A stretch of DNA of 64,000 nucleotides from Polyangium jinanense (GCF_028435365.1 NZ_JAGTJJ010000033.1:67109-131108); one strand, 5' to 3'. Shown: positions 36,464 through 45,368, counted from the first letter of the stretch. A program made the numbers and translations. Notes: a model not told the origin generated them from the sequence alone.

Positions 36464-36932
36464 TCGGAAATGACAAGGAGGCGCTGCTCGAGGAACTGCG
36501 CCTCTCTTGAGGCACTGTCGCTCGGGTGCCACTCCCACAGTCTGGAGGTTGGCCGCCGCTCCCTTTCTTAGCTCCCATGTTCCAACAGGGGTCGACCCGA
36601 TGGGCAAGCCCCGCTTACGGATGTGGTCGCGAATCTCGCGCACGTGCTCGACGACGCTTGCCCTAAGGATCTTCGAGCGGCGAGTCATTCGCCGAAGCCC
36701 AAGCACCACGGGGCACGCCTCACTGGCACGCCGGCGCCCGACCTGGACCTGACGCCGGGATACGTGCGTAGCATGCAGGCCAGCGCGCCGACGACGAGCG
36801 AGTCGCCCAGCCCGGCTCTGCGAGCACGGGCCCGGCTGCACCGGCTTCTTCCGCGGCGGCCAGGTCCGATGTCGGGAGGCGGCGTCGGCTGCGCAGGGTC
36901 AACAAGCGAGCGTGAGCGCGGCTGACGGCGCT
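36464..36932. other. Gene-free stretch
   Basis: About 470 bases between the DndB-like relic and the CD-NTase gene. Short open frames exist in several phases but none has protein-like composition, a ribosome site or recognisable homology. I see no repeat or terminator here. Confidence 0.5.
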
Positions 36933-38480
36933 CTATTCGATGTTGACCACGAACTGCCCGCTCCTGGCGACGCAGTAGTTGTTCTTCACGATGAAGCACT
37001 CGACGCTGTGGCTGCCCATGTACCGGGTGCTCTCCTCTCGCTTGAGGTACCCGCGTACCACTGATACCTCCTCAAATCCCCCTCGCAGCCCGCGGGCATC
37101 ACGCGCCTGCTGGCCGGTGTTCACGATCTGCCAGTACACCCGATAAGGGGGGGCGACGTCGGTGTCGGCCTCGAAGATGAGGCTGGCCCTCTTCGGCAGC
37201 GGATCTCCGTTGCTCCGAAAGTGGAACGGTCGGAACCCGTTTCGGTCGCATCTCGCTGAGACGATCTTGACCGATCCGGTGGACGAACCAGGCGGGGGCT
37301 GCTGCCAGGGGACAGGCTTCCGATGTGGAGCGTCGACCAGAACCAGTGGCGCCGTCGCTCGAGCAACCAACGAGCTTCGCTGGGATCCGAGCAAACGCCG
37401 CGACCTGGCCATCGAGGCCTCGACGAGCCGCCGCCCCATTCGCGGCGCCAGAATATCCGTAAAACGGGCGGGATCGAGCTCCTGCGCCGCTGCGTTGAAG
37501 TCCAGACGCGCGGTGTCGAGCCAGTCGTAGAACGCGTCCTTCAGCGCCTTGTTCGTGCTCCAGGCGTCCGCGAAGTTTTCGCGATCGTTGGTCGGATTGG
37601 AGATCCTCGACTCGTCGCCGTTCGTCTCGATGTATTGGTCCATCCGCCCGAGAATGCTGACGAGCGCCTCCGAGAGCGTCGGCTCCTGCTGATAGGCATG
37701 AGCAGCAAGCGTCGTGATGATGATCGACCGCGGTCTGAGGTCGGGGCTGTCCTTAAACCGCATGTCCCTATGGCGCTTCAAGATCTGCACGGCCGACTGC
37801 AAGGGAGTCTTGACCTTGTAGTCCGGAATCTGAGCCACATTGACGCTCGCTCGCTCCCTGAGCGATGCCAGGCGCTTCTGCAGCGCGACTCTCATCCTCG
37901 ACACGAACCAATCCGCATACCCCTTGGGGTTGCTGACAGGCCAGTCAGGGCTCCGCACCCTGAAGTTCGGGTGGGTGTAGTCGGTGATCGCCACCGAGGT
38001 ATCATCTGACGTCTGATATCCAGACATACGCATGATGGCCTGCATCCGGCGGCCATCGGGCACCGACGGCAGCACATCCATGTGGAACTGCGCTCCGTCG
38101 GCGTAGTGCAACGTCCAGACGCGATTGGACCGCTCGGGCACGGTCATGGTGTGTGCGGACGCGTAGGCCTTCATCTCCTCGCCAAGCTGACGATGGAGCC
38201 ACTCCTGCGTCACCGACTCCTTGCCGTAGAAGATCTCGCACACGATGTCGAGGTCGTAGTCCTCCTCGTCCGTCACGGGCCGGATCGCCGTGCCGAGCCG
38301 GAAGGACCCCTGCGGGTACACCTCCACGTGTGTGTCGGCGAATGCGGAGGCTGGCCGCCTCAACCACTCTCCGATGGAGTTGTAGCTGCGGATGGCCGCT
38401 TCATACCTGGAGTCGGAGACCTCGAGCTCCTCCGCCAGGTCGTCCACCAGTTGGTTAGCGATTTGGAGCGCCATTACCAT
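36933..38480 (-). CDS. CD-NTase (CBASS nucleotidyltransferase) with AGS-C sensor domain
   Basis: A 515-residue protein. The nucleotidyltransferase core has YPQGSFRLGTAIRP (the GS motif) near residue 55, EDYDLDIVCEI (two metal Asp) near 72 and QFHMDVLPSVP (third Asp) near 130, typical of SMODS/CD-NTases that make cyclic oligonucleotides. The C-terminal 120 residues (SLIFEADTDVAPPYRVYWQI, then GYLKREESTRYMGSHSVECF) are an AGS-C domain, a predicted nucleotide sensor often attached to or near CD-NTases. Its ATG lies 26 bases inside the end of the SLATT gene. The pair is a CBASS-like unit in which the cyclase signals to a membrane effector. Confidence 0.88.
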   Translation of the reverse strand: MVMALQIANQLVDDLAEELEVSDSRYEAAIRSYNSIGEWLRRPASAFADTHVEVYPQGSFRLGTAIRPVTDEEDYDLDIVCEIFYGKESVTQEWLHRQLGEEMKAYASAHTMTVPERSNRVWTLHYADGAQFHMDVLPSVPDGRRMQAIMRMSGYQTSDDTSVAITDYTHPNFRVRSPDWPVSNPKGYADWFVSRMRVALQKRLASLRERASVNVAQIPDYKVKTPLQSAVQILKRHRDMRFKDSPDLRPRSIIITTLAAHAYQQEPTLSEALVSILGRMDQYIETNGDESRISNPTNDRENFADAWSTNKALKDAFYDWLDTARLDFNAAAQELDPARFTDILAPRMGRRLVEASMARSRRLLGSQRSSLVARATAPLVLVDAPHRKPVPWQQPPPGSSTGSVKIVSARCDRNGFRPFHFRSNGDPLPKRASLIFEADTDVAPPYRVYWQIVNTGQQARDARGLRGGFEEVSVVRGYLKREESTRYMGSHSVECFIVKNNYCVARSGQFVVNIE

Positions 38481-39186
38481 GCGAGGCCTTCTTCAAGGAC
38501 GCGGGCAGGAAGGTGTCGATCTCCGCGTCGCTGGACGTGTACTCTTCCTTGTTCTTGAGCGCGTCCTGGGCAGCCGCATACGCTTCAGGCGTCGTTCGGG
38601 GGGCCTTCTTGTGGATCGCACCCTCCTTCTCGAAGAGGTCGTCTCGACGTTTGCGCGCCTCTGCATCGCTGATCGCCCTCGTACGGAGGTCCACCAAAAG
38701 CGACTGATAGGCCTGGCGGATCGCCCACAGGCTCGCCGCTGTGGCTTGATGCTCCTGAGCTCGCCCGCCGTGGTCCTTCCCCTTCGCGAGCGCCGACACG
38801 ACTACGGCGATCAGGGAGACGAGTGCGGTGATCACCTTCGCCGCGTAGTTGTCGCCCAATACGACGATGACCGTCCCGGTCGCCGTGATCGACGAGGTCG
38901 CGATCTGCGCGATCTTCAAGTTACGAAGCGTCCTCGTGCACGCGTCGGCATCTTTCTCGTGCGTCTTGTGGGTATAGACGACGCCGATGTAGGACTGCCG
39001 GATCTGGTCCTCGATGGTTTCGAGAGCCTTCCCGTCCCCATCTGCAGCCGGAGCGGCTGCCGGCGCGGCTTTTTCCGGCGACGGGGGAGGGCTGGTCGCG
39101 AGTTCCTGCCCTGATGGTTTGACCACCGCGAGCGCGGAGGGGCTCGCGTCTTCGGCTTTCGTCGATGTGCGTCTTGGCTTGCTCAT
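38455..39186 (-). CDS. SLATT-domain membrane effector of the CD-NTase system
   Basis: ATG 39186 gives 243 residues. After a Pro/Ala-rich start, residues about 60-105 form the beginning of the SLATT domain (IRQSYIGVVYTHKTHEKDAD). Two membrane helices follow (IATSSITATGTVIVVLG and ITALVSLIAVVVSALA, near 100-145), then AQEHQATAASLWAIRQAYQS and LRTRAISDAEARKRRDDL, the amphipathic second half. SLATT proteins are predicted pore-forming effectors of nucleotide-signalling systems. It is the first gene of the two-gene operon and its end overlaps the CD-NTase start. Confidence 0.85.
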   Translation of the reverse strand: MSKPRRTSTKAEDASPSALAVVKPSGQELATSPPPSPEKAAPAAAPAADGDGKALETIEDQIRQSYIGVVYTHKTHEKDADACTRTLRNLKIAQIATSSITATGTVIVVLGDNYAAKVITALVSLIAVVVSALAKGKDHGGRAQEHQATAASLWAIRQAYQSLLVDLRTRAISDAEARKRRDDLFEKEGAIHKKAPRTTPEAYAAAQDALKNKEEYTSSDAEIDTFLPASLKKASHGNGAPNR

Positions 39187-39473
39187 GGCTCTGCGTAAGA
39201 GGTTCGCGGGAACCCGGCCGCGTACCACGGCATCCGGGCTCACGCAAATGGACCTGGTGAGGTGTTCAGGTTTTTCCGGATCGTCCGCCATTCGCGCGGC
39301 CACTCGTCGCTGCGGCGCCGCCCACGGACCTGGCGAGATGTTCCGATTGTCATGTCCGTCCAGGTCTGGAGGTGGGGTCGCTGCCCTCATCCGCGGCAGC
39401 CTCCCGTGCTCCATGCGCGGAGATCCCCTCCGGCAAGGGGGATCGACTTCAGGCACGGCTGCGGCGGCGTCGC

Positions 39474-39572
39474 CGGCTCCTTGCTGGCGCGGCGCTTCCA
39501 GGTATGGGATGCACCACCATCCTGCCCTGGAGCAGGCCGGGCCGCACGATCGCGACCTCGACGACGACGTTC
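39474..39572 (-). pseudogene. Short DnaE-like polymerase remnant at the IS630 boundary
   Basis: About 30 codons read VVVEVAIVRPGLLQGRMVVH, which closely follows the DnaE/ImuC (DnaE2) active-site strand EVAIVRPGPIQG.MVHPY. The frame then degenerates, and the other end is cut by the IS630-family element at 39573. Nothing similar is found on the far side of the element, so the fragment was already truncated. Short match, hence moderate confidence. Confidence 0.45.
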
Positions 39573-40666
39573 TAGTGTCCTGAGTTAGAAATCCGTTCAC
39601 AAGCAGCCGCTACCCGTTCGAGGATCTCGTCTGCCGACTTGGTCCACACGAAGGCCTTGCCGGCGGTGTTGTGCGCCTCGATGTGGGCGATGATGGCCTC
39701 TTCGAGCTCGCGGACGCTGCGATGTACGCCGCGGCGGAGCTGCTTCTCGGTCAGCTCGGCGAAGAATCGCTCGACGAGGTTCAGCCACGAGGCGCCTGTG
39801 GGCGTGAAGTGCAGGTGGAAGCGTGGATGCTTGAGCAACCACCGCTGCACGGGCTGCGTTTTGTGCGTGCCGTAGTTGTCGAGGATGAGGTGGACCTCTT
39901 GTTCCCTCGGGACCTTGCGCTCGATCGTCCTCAGGAACGCGAGAAACTCCTGCGTTCGGTGCCTGCGATGCAGTTGGCCGATCACCCTGCCGGACTTCAC
40001 GTCCAGCGCTGCGAACAGCGACGTCGTCCCGTGCCTCTCGTAATCGTAGGTGCGCCGCTCGGCCTGGCCTGGCCGCATCGGCAAGAGCGGCTGCGTCCGA
40101 TCGAGCGCCTGGATCTGAGATTTTTCGTCGACCGACAGCACGAGCGCGTGCTCCGGGGGGCTCACGTAAAGCCCGACGACATCGCGAACCTTCTCGACGA
40201 AGTGTGGGTCGGTCGAGAGCTTGAACGTCTCGCTGCGGTGCGGCTGCAGCGCAAAGGCTCGCCAAATTCGCGCGATCGCCGTCTGGCTCATCCCCAGCGC
40301 CTTGGCCAGCGAGCGCGTCGTCCAATGGGTGGCATTGTGGGGCTTCGTCTCGAGCGTCCTCGTCACGACGCGCTCGACCTGCTCGTCGGTGATCGTGCGA
40401 GGAGCCCCGGACCGAGGAGCATCGCTCAACCCCTGTAGCCGATGCCGGAGAAACCGGCCTCGCCACTTGCTCACCGTTTGTCGCGAGACGCCGTTCGACG
40501 CGGCAACCTCGCCGTTGCTCTTGCCGTCCGCGCAGTCCAGAACGATGCGCGCACGGTCCGCCAACGCCTGCGGAGACTTGGGCCGGCGGGCCCAGCGCTC
40601 CAGGGTCGCGCGTTCTTCAGCAGTTAAGACGAGGGGGTCGAGTGGGCGGCCAGTTCGATGTCGCAT
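39572..40666 (-). CDS. IS630-family DDE transposase
   Basis: ATG 40666, preceded by GGAGGCGAGTGGGAAC, gives 364 residues starting [14 protein letters not shown]. An N-terminal HTH ([20 protein letters not shown]) is followed by a winged helix ([20 protein letters not shown]) and a DDE nuclease: [16 protein letters not shown] (first D), [11 protein letters not shown] (second D) and [20 protein letters not shown] (E). All catalytic residues are present. The stop TAG consists of the duplicated TA plus one base of flanking DNA, so translation termination depends on the target site. Confidence 0.93.
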   Translation of the reverse strand: MRHRTGRPLDPLVLTAEERATLERWARRPKSPQALADRARIVLDCADGKSNGEVAASNGVSRQTVSKWRGRFLRHRLQGLSDAPRSGAPRTITDEQVERVVTRTLETKPHNATHWTTRSLAKALGMSQTAIARIWRAFALQPHRSETFKLSTDPHFVEKVRDVVGLYVSPPEHALVLSVDEKSQIQALDRTQPLLPMRPGQAERRTYDYERHGTTSLFAALDVKSGRVIGQLHRRHRTQEFLAFLRTIERKVPREQEVHLILDNYGTHKTQPVQRWLLKHPRFHLHFTPTGASWLNLVERFFAELTEKQLRRGVHRSVRELEEAIIAHIEAHNTAGKAFVWTKSADEILERVAAACERISNSGH

Positions 40667-40741
40667 GTTCCCACTCGCCTCCATGTGTTGAGGGAGGGGA
40701 TCGTCCAAAAATTGTTCGCGTTCTTCTAACTCAGGACACTA
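39573..40741 (-). mobile_element. Complete IS630-family insertion sequence with TA target duplication
   Basis: The ends GTGTCCTGAGTTAGAA (39575-39590) and TTCTAACTCAGGACAC (40724-40739) are perfect 16-base inverted repeats, each flanked by TA, as expected for IS630/Tc1 elements that insert at and duplicate TA. One intact DDE transposase fills the element. Total length is about 1.17 kb with the TA pairs. Confidence 0.92.
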
Positions 40742-41011
40742 GAACTCCTTCGGCGTTGACCAAGGAGGTCAGAGGGGCACGGCGCACGTGCTAACACCCT
40801 GCTTTGAGCAGGACCAGCTTGAACCCTCGAGTGCGGCGGCGATGAGGTTCAGCCGGCGGCGCTCGGCCTTACGGCCGCCAGGGGCCTCGTTGCCGGCTTG
40901 ACGTTCGCCTCGGGGCTTGGTGTCGCCGTGCGGATGCAGGAGACGCTCGGCGCATCGCGCTGAGTTTCAGAGCCGCTTGTAGCCCGACGTCCCGCTGAAC
41001 CAAAGCCGTTG
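40742..41011. other. Intergenic stretch between the IS element and the Pycsar cyclase
   Basis: About 270 bases. A plus-strand frame ending near 40963 reads LVAGLTFASGLGVAVRMQET, which could be the tail of a lost protein, but I cannot assign it. No RNA gene or terminator recognised. Confidence 0.35.
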
Positions 41012-41716
41012 CTACAACCCCCAATGCCACGAGGATCGATATACCGTCAGGTTACGCACGGATTGCGGATTCGACTCCCACATCGACGACTTGCCGTCAG
41101 AACTCGTCTTGACGGTGTTGTCTGCCGCCGCGTAGACGTCGTTCGTGATATAGGTGGCATAGTTCCCCTCTCGCAGGGAGCAGAGCTTTGCGGCGATATT
41201 CGCTGCACGTCCTACCCACACGAGATCGTTCGCCCCACGAATCCCAGTTCGCGCTACGAACAGCGGGCTCATGTCGATACCCACGGCCTGCTTTATGGCG
41301 AAGTCGGCGGGCAGCTTGGGATACTGCTCGCGAACCTTCGGGTTTAGGATTTTCACGACAGCGTGGTTGATCGCCAGCGCGGCACGGCAAGCTCTCGTAG
41401 CCATCCCGTCGCCCAGGAATACCGCCATCACGCGGTCACCATCGAAGGCCGTGATCTCACCGCCTTTCTCGCGAATGATACGACACGCGCAGTTCAGATA
41501 GCACTTGTAGACCTCTGCGACAAACCCGGGCGTCTGGAGCATGACGAGCCCAGTCGAATCCGCGAGGTCGGCATACAGAACGGTGCCGTTGAGTTTTACG
41601 GCATCGTTTGCCAGCTTGAGTTCGGGCGTATCGGGGACTTTGTTGCCGTCGCGAGTCTGCCACTGTTCTTTGAGGATCTTTACAACCTCGGCCGTGAGGT
41701 CGTCCGTGAATGCCAT
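41012..41716 (-). CDS. Pycsar-type class III nucleotide cyclase (PycC-like)
   Basis: ATG 41716 is preceded by AAAGGAACCACA and gives 234 residues. The single class III cyclase domain shows TVLYADLADSTGLV (first metal Asp) near residue 45, EITAFDGDRVMAVFLGD (second metal Asp) near 90 and LVWVGRAANIAAKLC near 165, the helix with the transition-state Asn/Arg equivalents. Length and domain fit the stand-alone cyclases of Pycsar systems, which make cCMP or cUMP on phage infection. The effector gene lies 13 bases upstream on the same strand. Base specificity cannot be decided by eye. Confidence 0.85.
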   Translation of the reverse strand: MAFTDDLTAEVVKILKEQWQTRDGNKVPDTPELKLANDAVKLNGTVLYADLADSTGLVMLQTPGFVAEVYKCYLNCACRIIREKGGEITAFDGDRVMAVFLGDGMATRACRAALAINHAVVKILNPKVREQYPKLPADFAIKQAVGIDMSPLFVARTGIRGANDLVWVGRAANIAAKLCSLREGNYATYITNDVYAAADNTVKTSSDGKSSMWESNPQSVRNLTVYRSSWHWGL

Positions 41717-41729
41717 TGTGGTTCCTTTC

Positions 41730-42641
41730 TCATTTGCACCGCAGACGGGACACAATCGAACGCAATTCATTGACCGCTGGCGCCACGCGCGATGGAAGAT
41801 CGGCCTCCGAGCCCGGGACAATCTCAAGTGCCTTCACCCCGAGGAGGTCCGAGGGCAGCTTGATGTCACGCTCGTCTCGCAGCCGGACCATGAACGTGCG
41901 GTCGCGCCCGAGGGCCCCCATGAGCAGCCCGAGCTCGAAAACGACGTTGTCGCGCGGCATCGGGTTCCGGGATCCACGCGACTCCACCACGTCATCCGCG
42001 GTGACGACGAGAAGCCCGAAGTCCAGCGAATGGAGCTGTGCGGCAAGCGACTCGATAGGGGTCTGGCCGGCACCGAAGACACCATCGGTCCACAGCCGCG
42101 TGGTCCACGGGTCGTGTTGGCATGCAGCCTGGATAGCGCGTGCGAGAGACAACCGCTCGACGGTCGAGCCGACGAAGACGACAGGTCTCTCGTTCGACGG
42201 TTTGACCAGCTCGCCGCGCTCCCGGAGCCTTTTGCCAAGGTCGACCGAGAGCCTGCGCCACAGGGCGGGGTGGCGGTCGGCAATCGCAGTGAAGGACGGC
42301 TCGTCGATCCATGCGACCACAGTCTCCTCGATCACGCGGATCGTTGCGCTGCGTTTGACGGAGGGGTCGATCATGCCCATCTCACCGACGTGCTGACCGG
42401 CGCGACGCCTGGCGACCTCGCGGCCGTTGATCTCGACTCCCGCCACTCCCGCGAGGATGAGACACAGGTCGGTGTCCGTGTTCCCCTGGGTGATGACGGC
42501 TTCGCCTGGCTCGTACCTCTTGAGCGTCACGCAGCCGGCAACCTCGCTGGCGACCTGCGTATCGTGCGCGACCACCGACTGCTCGCGTAGCGCCTCCTCA
42601 AGGCGGCGACGACCTTGTTCCCCCGTGAATCTGCTCAGCAT
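41730..42641 (-). CDS. Pycsar effector: cyclic-nucleotide-binding domain + TIR-like domain (PycTIR-like)
   Basis: A 303-residue protein. Residues about 20-145 are a CAP_ED cyclic-nucleotide-binding domain (LKRYEPGEAVITQGNTDTDL, GQHVGEMGMIDPSVKRSATI with the phosphate-binding cassette GEMG...RSAT). Residues about 155-290 are a TIR-like domain of the PF10137 kind: PVVFVGSTVERLSLARAI, LWTDGVFGAGQTPIESL, FGLLVVTADDV and RDNVVFELGLLMGALGRDR. In Pycsar the TIR part degrades NAD when the cyclic nucleotide binds. It is the first gene of a two-gene operon with the cyclase. Confidence 0.88.
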   Translation of the reverse strand: MLSRFTGEQGRRRLEEALREQSVVAHDTQVASEVAGCVTLKRYEPGEAVITQGNTDTDLCLILAGVAGVEINGREVARRRAGQHVGEMGMIDPSVKRSATIRVIEETVVAWIDEPSFTAIADRHPALWRRLSVDLGKRLRERGELVKPSNERPVVFVGSTVERLSLARAIQAACQHDPWTTRLWTDGVFGAGQTPIESLAAQLHSLDFGLLVVTADDVVESRGSRNPMPRDNVVFELGLLMGALGRDRTFMVRLRDERDIKLPSDLLGVKALEIVPGSEADLPSRVAPAVNELRSIVSRLRCK

Positions 42642-43058
42642 CGTGATGCCCTTCGGTGACCGAGCGCGCGGTTCTCACCGACGCGTCGGCCAGTGGGAGC
42701 GGAGGATAGCAACCAGACGGCGCGGCGGGATCAACGTGGGACGTTTTCTTCGTCGCTCGCTGACGCATCGCGGCTCTGTCCACCCACCCCGTTCAGGCGG
42801 AGCACGAGGTGCGATGCACGACGCCCAGACGTCGATCCGCTGAACGTCCTCTCCTGCAAGCCGTGGGAAGAACGGGAGTGCGCCCCCGTTCCGCGAGCAC
42901 GTCCCCCTGCCCTGGCAACATCGACGACGACCATCGCCATCGCGTCGGCAGAACAACTACGCCTCGTGGCGCCAACGTACTGCGGGATGACGGAGGCCGT
43001 GATCGTTGGAACGAGCTGGCCGGTGCTCCGCGTGCCGAGCAGGGCCCTCGACCGAGCC
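42642..43058. other. Gene-free stretch upstream of the Pycsar operon
   Basis: About 415 bases. It must contain the Pycsar promoter on the minus strand, but no clear -35/-10 pair or operator stands out to me. No open frame here is protein-like. Confidence 0.4.
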
Positions 43059-43394
43059 TCAACGCGCTCGACGACGCCATCCTCCGCGCCGTCTCTTCTT
43101 CGGGGCCTCCGCCCGACGAGCCACCTCGGGCACGTGACTCCAGGTCTTGCCCTCATCGATGTTGCGGATCGACTTCGCGTCGACGCCGAAGCTGAGCCCG
43201 ATCAACCTCGGGGGCACGCCTTGATCGAGCAGGGCGCAGATCTGCTTGACCTGCTCCTCGGTGAGCCGAGCGCGCGGGTTTGCCAGCCGGGATGACGAAG
43301 TTCTTGAGGATGCGCCGCCTGGTGGATTCCGCAGAACAGCGGAGGTGAGGCGCTTGGCCAGCCTGCGAGGAGGCAGTACCTGGGCACCGAGCAT
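43059..43394 (-). CDS. Short ORF with resolvase/NUMOD-like helix-turn-helix
   Basis: The central part ARLTEEQVKQICALLDQGVP and GLSFGVDAKSIRNIDEGKTW reads like the small HTH modules (LTpeqV.eIr.LL..G.s...la..FgVs..tI..I..G..W) attached to HNH endonucleases and resolvases. The first 40 codons do not look like protein, and the tail is basic. It may be a fragment of a larger gene. The start codon is uncertain. Confidence 0.35.
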   Translation of the reverse strand: MLGAQVLPPRRLAKRLTSAVLRNPPGGASSRTSSSRLANPRARLTEEQVKQICALLDQGVPPRLIGLSFGVDAKSIRNIDEGKTWSHVPEVARRAEAPKKRRRGGWRRRAR

Positions 43395-43457
43395 CTGGAC
43401 CGCGCCTCGCCTCCGGCAGGGGCAAAGCCCCGGGGCATCGGCGGCGGGGACACGCTG

Positions 43458-44222
43458 TTAGCGCTTCACCGCCTCAAACTCGAGCACCGTGAGGTACGGA
43501 ACAATCCGAGCCTGCACGCCCAGTGCTTCGCGAGCGGCTGCGAGCAGTCCCAACACATCCCTCGCACTGAGGTGCCGCAGCTCGCGTGCCCATTCCTCTG
43601 GCGAGAGCGCGCGGCCGGGAACTGGCTCGCTGCACCACAGCGGCGCGGCGTTCTCGCTCTGGAACTCGATGAAGTGCCGCTCGCCGGGCTGCCACCGCGC
43701 GCGCGCCTGAACAACTTTGTCGTCGACCGGGACAATCCGAAGCTGGCTCAGGTCCGGCGTGTCGTAGATCGCCCCCGCATCGAAGATCATCCCGCAGGCG
43801 TAGCTGACATCCGCCCGCTGAATGTTCGCGAGCCTGATGAGCGTGTCATGCTGCGAGATCCCGGTGGTGGGACTGGGCACCAGATCAATCTCGACGCGGA
43901 GGTGCTCTCCTTGGATCGAGGGGTCGGTGAACTTCGTGGAGCGCTGCATCTGCTGGACGCGCTTGAACTGCATGAAGTATCCCACGAAGAACTTAGGGAC
44001 CGACGTGCTTCGGGTACTGATCGCATCACGGAGTGCCTTCTCGAACTCAGCGTCGGTGCCCGAGTGTCGGACCCAGCCCTGGTCGAACCCGACGTAAGTT
44101 TCTCCGTTGGGGCTCGGTTTCCAGAGACGCAGGAACCGGGCTCCGTACACGCTCGCGAACAGCTCTGCGAGCGCGCGAGCGAAGTGCATCTCCAAGAAAG
44201 CCTCGGTCACGACGTCTGCCAT
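43458..44222 (-). CDS. Hypothetical protein, possible nuclease-like fold
   Basis: A 254-residue protein from ATG 44222. It starts with a helix (EAFLEMHFARALAELFASVY), then ETYVGFDQGWV, a central strand FFVGYFMQFKRVQQM and SIQGEHLRVEIDLVP. The arrangement D..G..., then QFKR is compatible with a restriction-nuclease-like fold, as often seen in island proteins, but no family is recognised. It ends about 63 bases before the HTH ORF. Codon use matches its neighbours. Confidence 0.55.
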   Translation of the reverse strand: MADVVTEAFLEMHFARALAELFASVYGARFLRLWKPSPNGETYVGFDQGWVRHSGTDAEFEKALRDAISTRSTSVPKFFVGYFMQFKRVQQMQRSTKFTDPSIQGEHLRVEIDLVPSPTTGISQHDTLIRLANIQRADVSYACGMIFDAGAIYDTPDLSQLRIVPVDDKVVQARARWQPGERHFIEFQSENAAPLWCSEPVPGRALSPEEWARELRHLSARDVLGLLAAAREALGVQARIVPYLTVLEFEAVKR

Positions 44223-44247
44223 CGTCGATGCAGGTTACTACATCGGG

Positions 44248-44530
44248 CTATCCCGACACCCGCACGCCGATCTCGCCCGTCGTCGGCTTGCCCTCCTGGC
44301 GCTCGCGCTGGCACGCGAGGGCCACCGCCGAGAACTTGTCGGCGTGGCCGCGCGCGTTGCGCTCGGTGTTGCTGCTCATGTTGCGCGAAGGGGCACGCGA
44401 CGCTTGATGGCGTGGACCTCCACGACGAGGTCGCGGTCGCGCGGGAGCGTCACGTCTTGGCGTTGCAGCAGGATCCTCAAGTTCATGGCCCAGCGCTCCT
44501 TCGCCTCGTTGGTGAAGTTCTCGCCGACAA
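44248..44530 (-). pseudogene. C-terminal scrap of a phage terminase large subunit
   Basis: One frame (about 44525-44400) reads [39 protein letters not shown]; the next frame continues with NARGHADKFSAVALACQRER. Together they follow the end of Mu-like terminase large subunits (ENFT...Ka.lA.nLR..mq....tlP.D.el....hsIKR...., GHADrFWAlALA). The domain is frameshifted and has lost everything upstream. It shows that prophage DNA once entered here. Confidence 0.45.
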
Positions 44531-44637
44531 CCGTTCACGCGCTTCTTCGACGCGCTCGATCGCCGGTCCGCCGAGAGGAACAGGCGATGCTGAGGAACAC
44601 CGCCGTTCACGCGCGTCTTCGACGCGCGCGATCGCCG
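44531..44637. repeat. Two 35-base direct repeats separated by 37 bases
   Basis: 44531-44565 and 44603-44637 are identical except at two positions. Each contains a small inverted repeat (GCGC..TCTTCGACGCGC). No third copy is found one period before or after. Confidence 0.7.
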
Positions 44638-44748
44638 CATGCGGCCAATCCTCGGTTCATCATGGCGCGCGAGCTGAGGGATCGGCGCAGCTCACGGCCA
44701 GAGCGCGCCCCATACGTTGGCGTCGGAGTTCGAGTCCTCCCTGGCGGG

Positions 44749-44804
44749 AGGCGAAGAAAAGTCGTCGCGCGTCGTCGCGAGGCGAAGAGAAGTCGTCGCG
44801 CGCC
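44749..44804. repeat. Two short tandem repeats with 31-base period
   Basis: A 24-25-base block beginning GAGGCGAAGA at 44749 recurs at 44780 with one difference and is rich in GTCGTCGCG. Confidence 0.6.
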
Positions 44805-44935
44805 CCCGAGCCGCATCCATGCTCCGGCCAGTGGGTGAGGCTGGCCGTCCCTCGGCCTTCCCGTCCGCGGCAACCACCTTCGTCATGCAGGTGGGTTGCC
44901 GACCCGGCTCCCGCTAGGCCCGCCCCAGGCCCGGC

Positions 44936-45292
44936 TCACCCGCTCCGCCGCCGTCCCCGCGTCACAGCACGCAAGAGGCGGAGGACGGCATCCTGGACGT
45001 CCTCGGACGCGCCCTGGAAGAGCCGTGCTGCCTCGATGGCAGCCGGGTCGAGGTCGTGGACGCCTCCCACGAGCTCCCCCGGCGGCACCCCCAGGCCCTT
45101 CGCGAGCGCGAGGATGCTCGACAGCGAGGGGTCACGCCGGCCGGTCTCGATGCCCCCGATGTAGTTCGGCGTGAGCCCGGCACGCTCCGCGAGCTGCTCC
45201 AGGGTCAGGCCCAGCGCCTCTCGCCGCCGCCGCACTTCCTTGCCGAAGTCCACGGCGCCGAAGGTCGCGGGGATGGCGCTCCGGGTGAACAC
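44936..45292 (-). CDS. XRE-family transcriptional regulator
   Basis: A 118-residue protein from GTG 45292. Residues about 17-75 are an XRE HTH (FGKEVRRRREALGLTLEQLA, AERAGLTPNYIGGIETGRRD, then LAKGLGVPPGELV). The tail (AARLFQGASEDVQDAVLRLL) is a short helix suitable for dimerisation. It is divergent from a lipoprotein gene with only 45 bases between the starts. That gap contains repeated ACGATCGT-like blocks, which suggests that it controls both genes. Confidence 0.8.
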   Translation of the reverse strand: MFTRSAIPATFGAVDFGKEVRRRREALGLTLEQLAERAGLTPNYIGGIETGRRDPSLSSILALAKGLGVPPGELVGGVHDLDPAAIEAARLFQGASEDVQDAVLRLLRAVTRGRRRSG

Positions 45293-45368
45293 ACGATGGT
45301 GTTGACAACAAACACGATCGTATATCTTGGCACGACGATGTTTCGGCTCTCCACTCCCACGATCGTGC
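45286..45368. promoter_or_regulatory. Divergent promoter/operator region with ACGATCGT blocks
   Basis: TTGACA at 45302-45307 is followed by TATATC at 45321 or TATCTT at 45323 (spacing 13 or 15), a plausible plus-strand promoter for the lipoprotein gene. The palindrome ACGATCGT occurs at 45313-45320 and 45359-45366, with related ACGATGGT and ACGATGTT nearby, a likely binding pattern for the adjacent XRE regulator. Confidence 0.5.

Noticed and set aside
44531..44637. CRISPR array
   Set aside because: Only two imperfect repeats, no third unit at the expected spacing and no cas genes; listed as a repeat instead.
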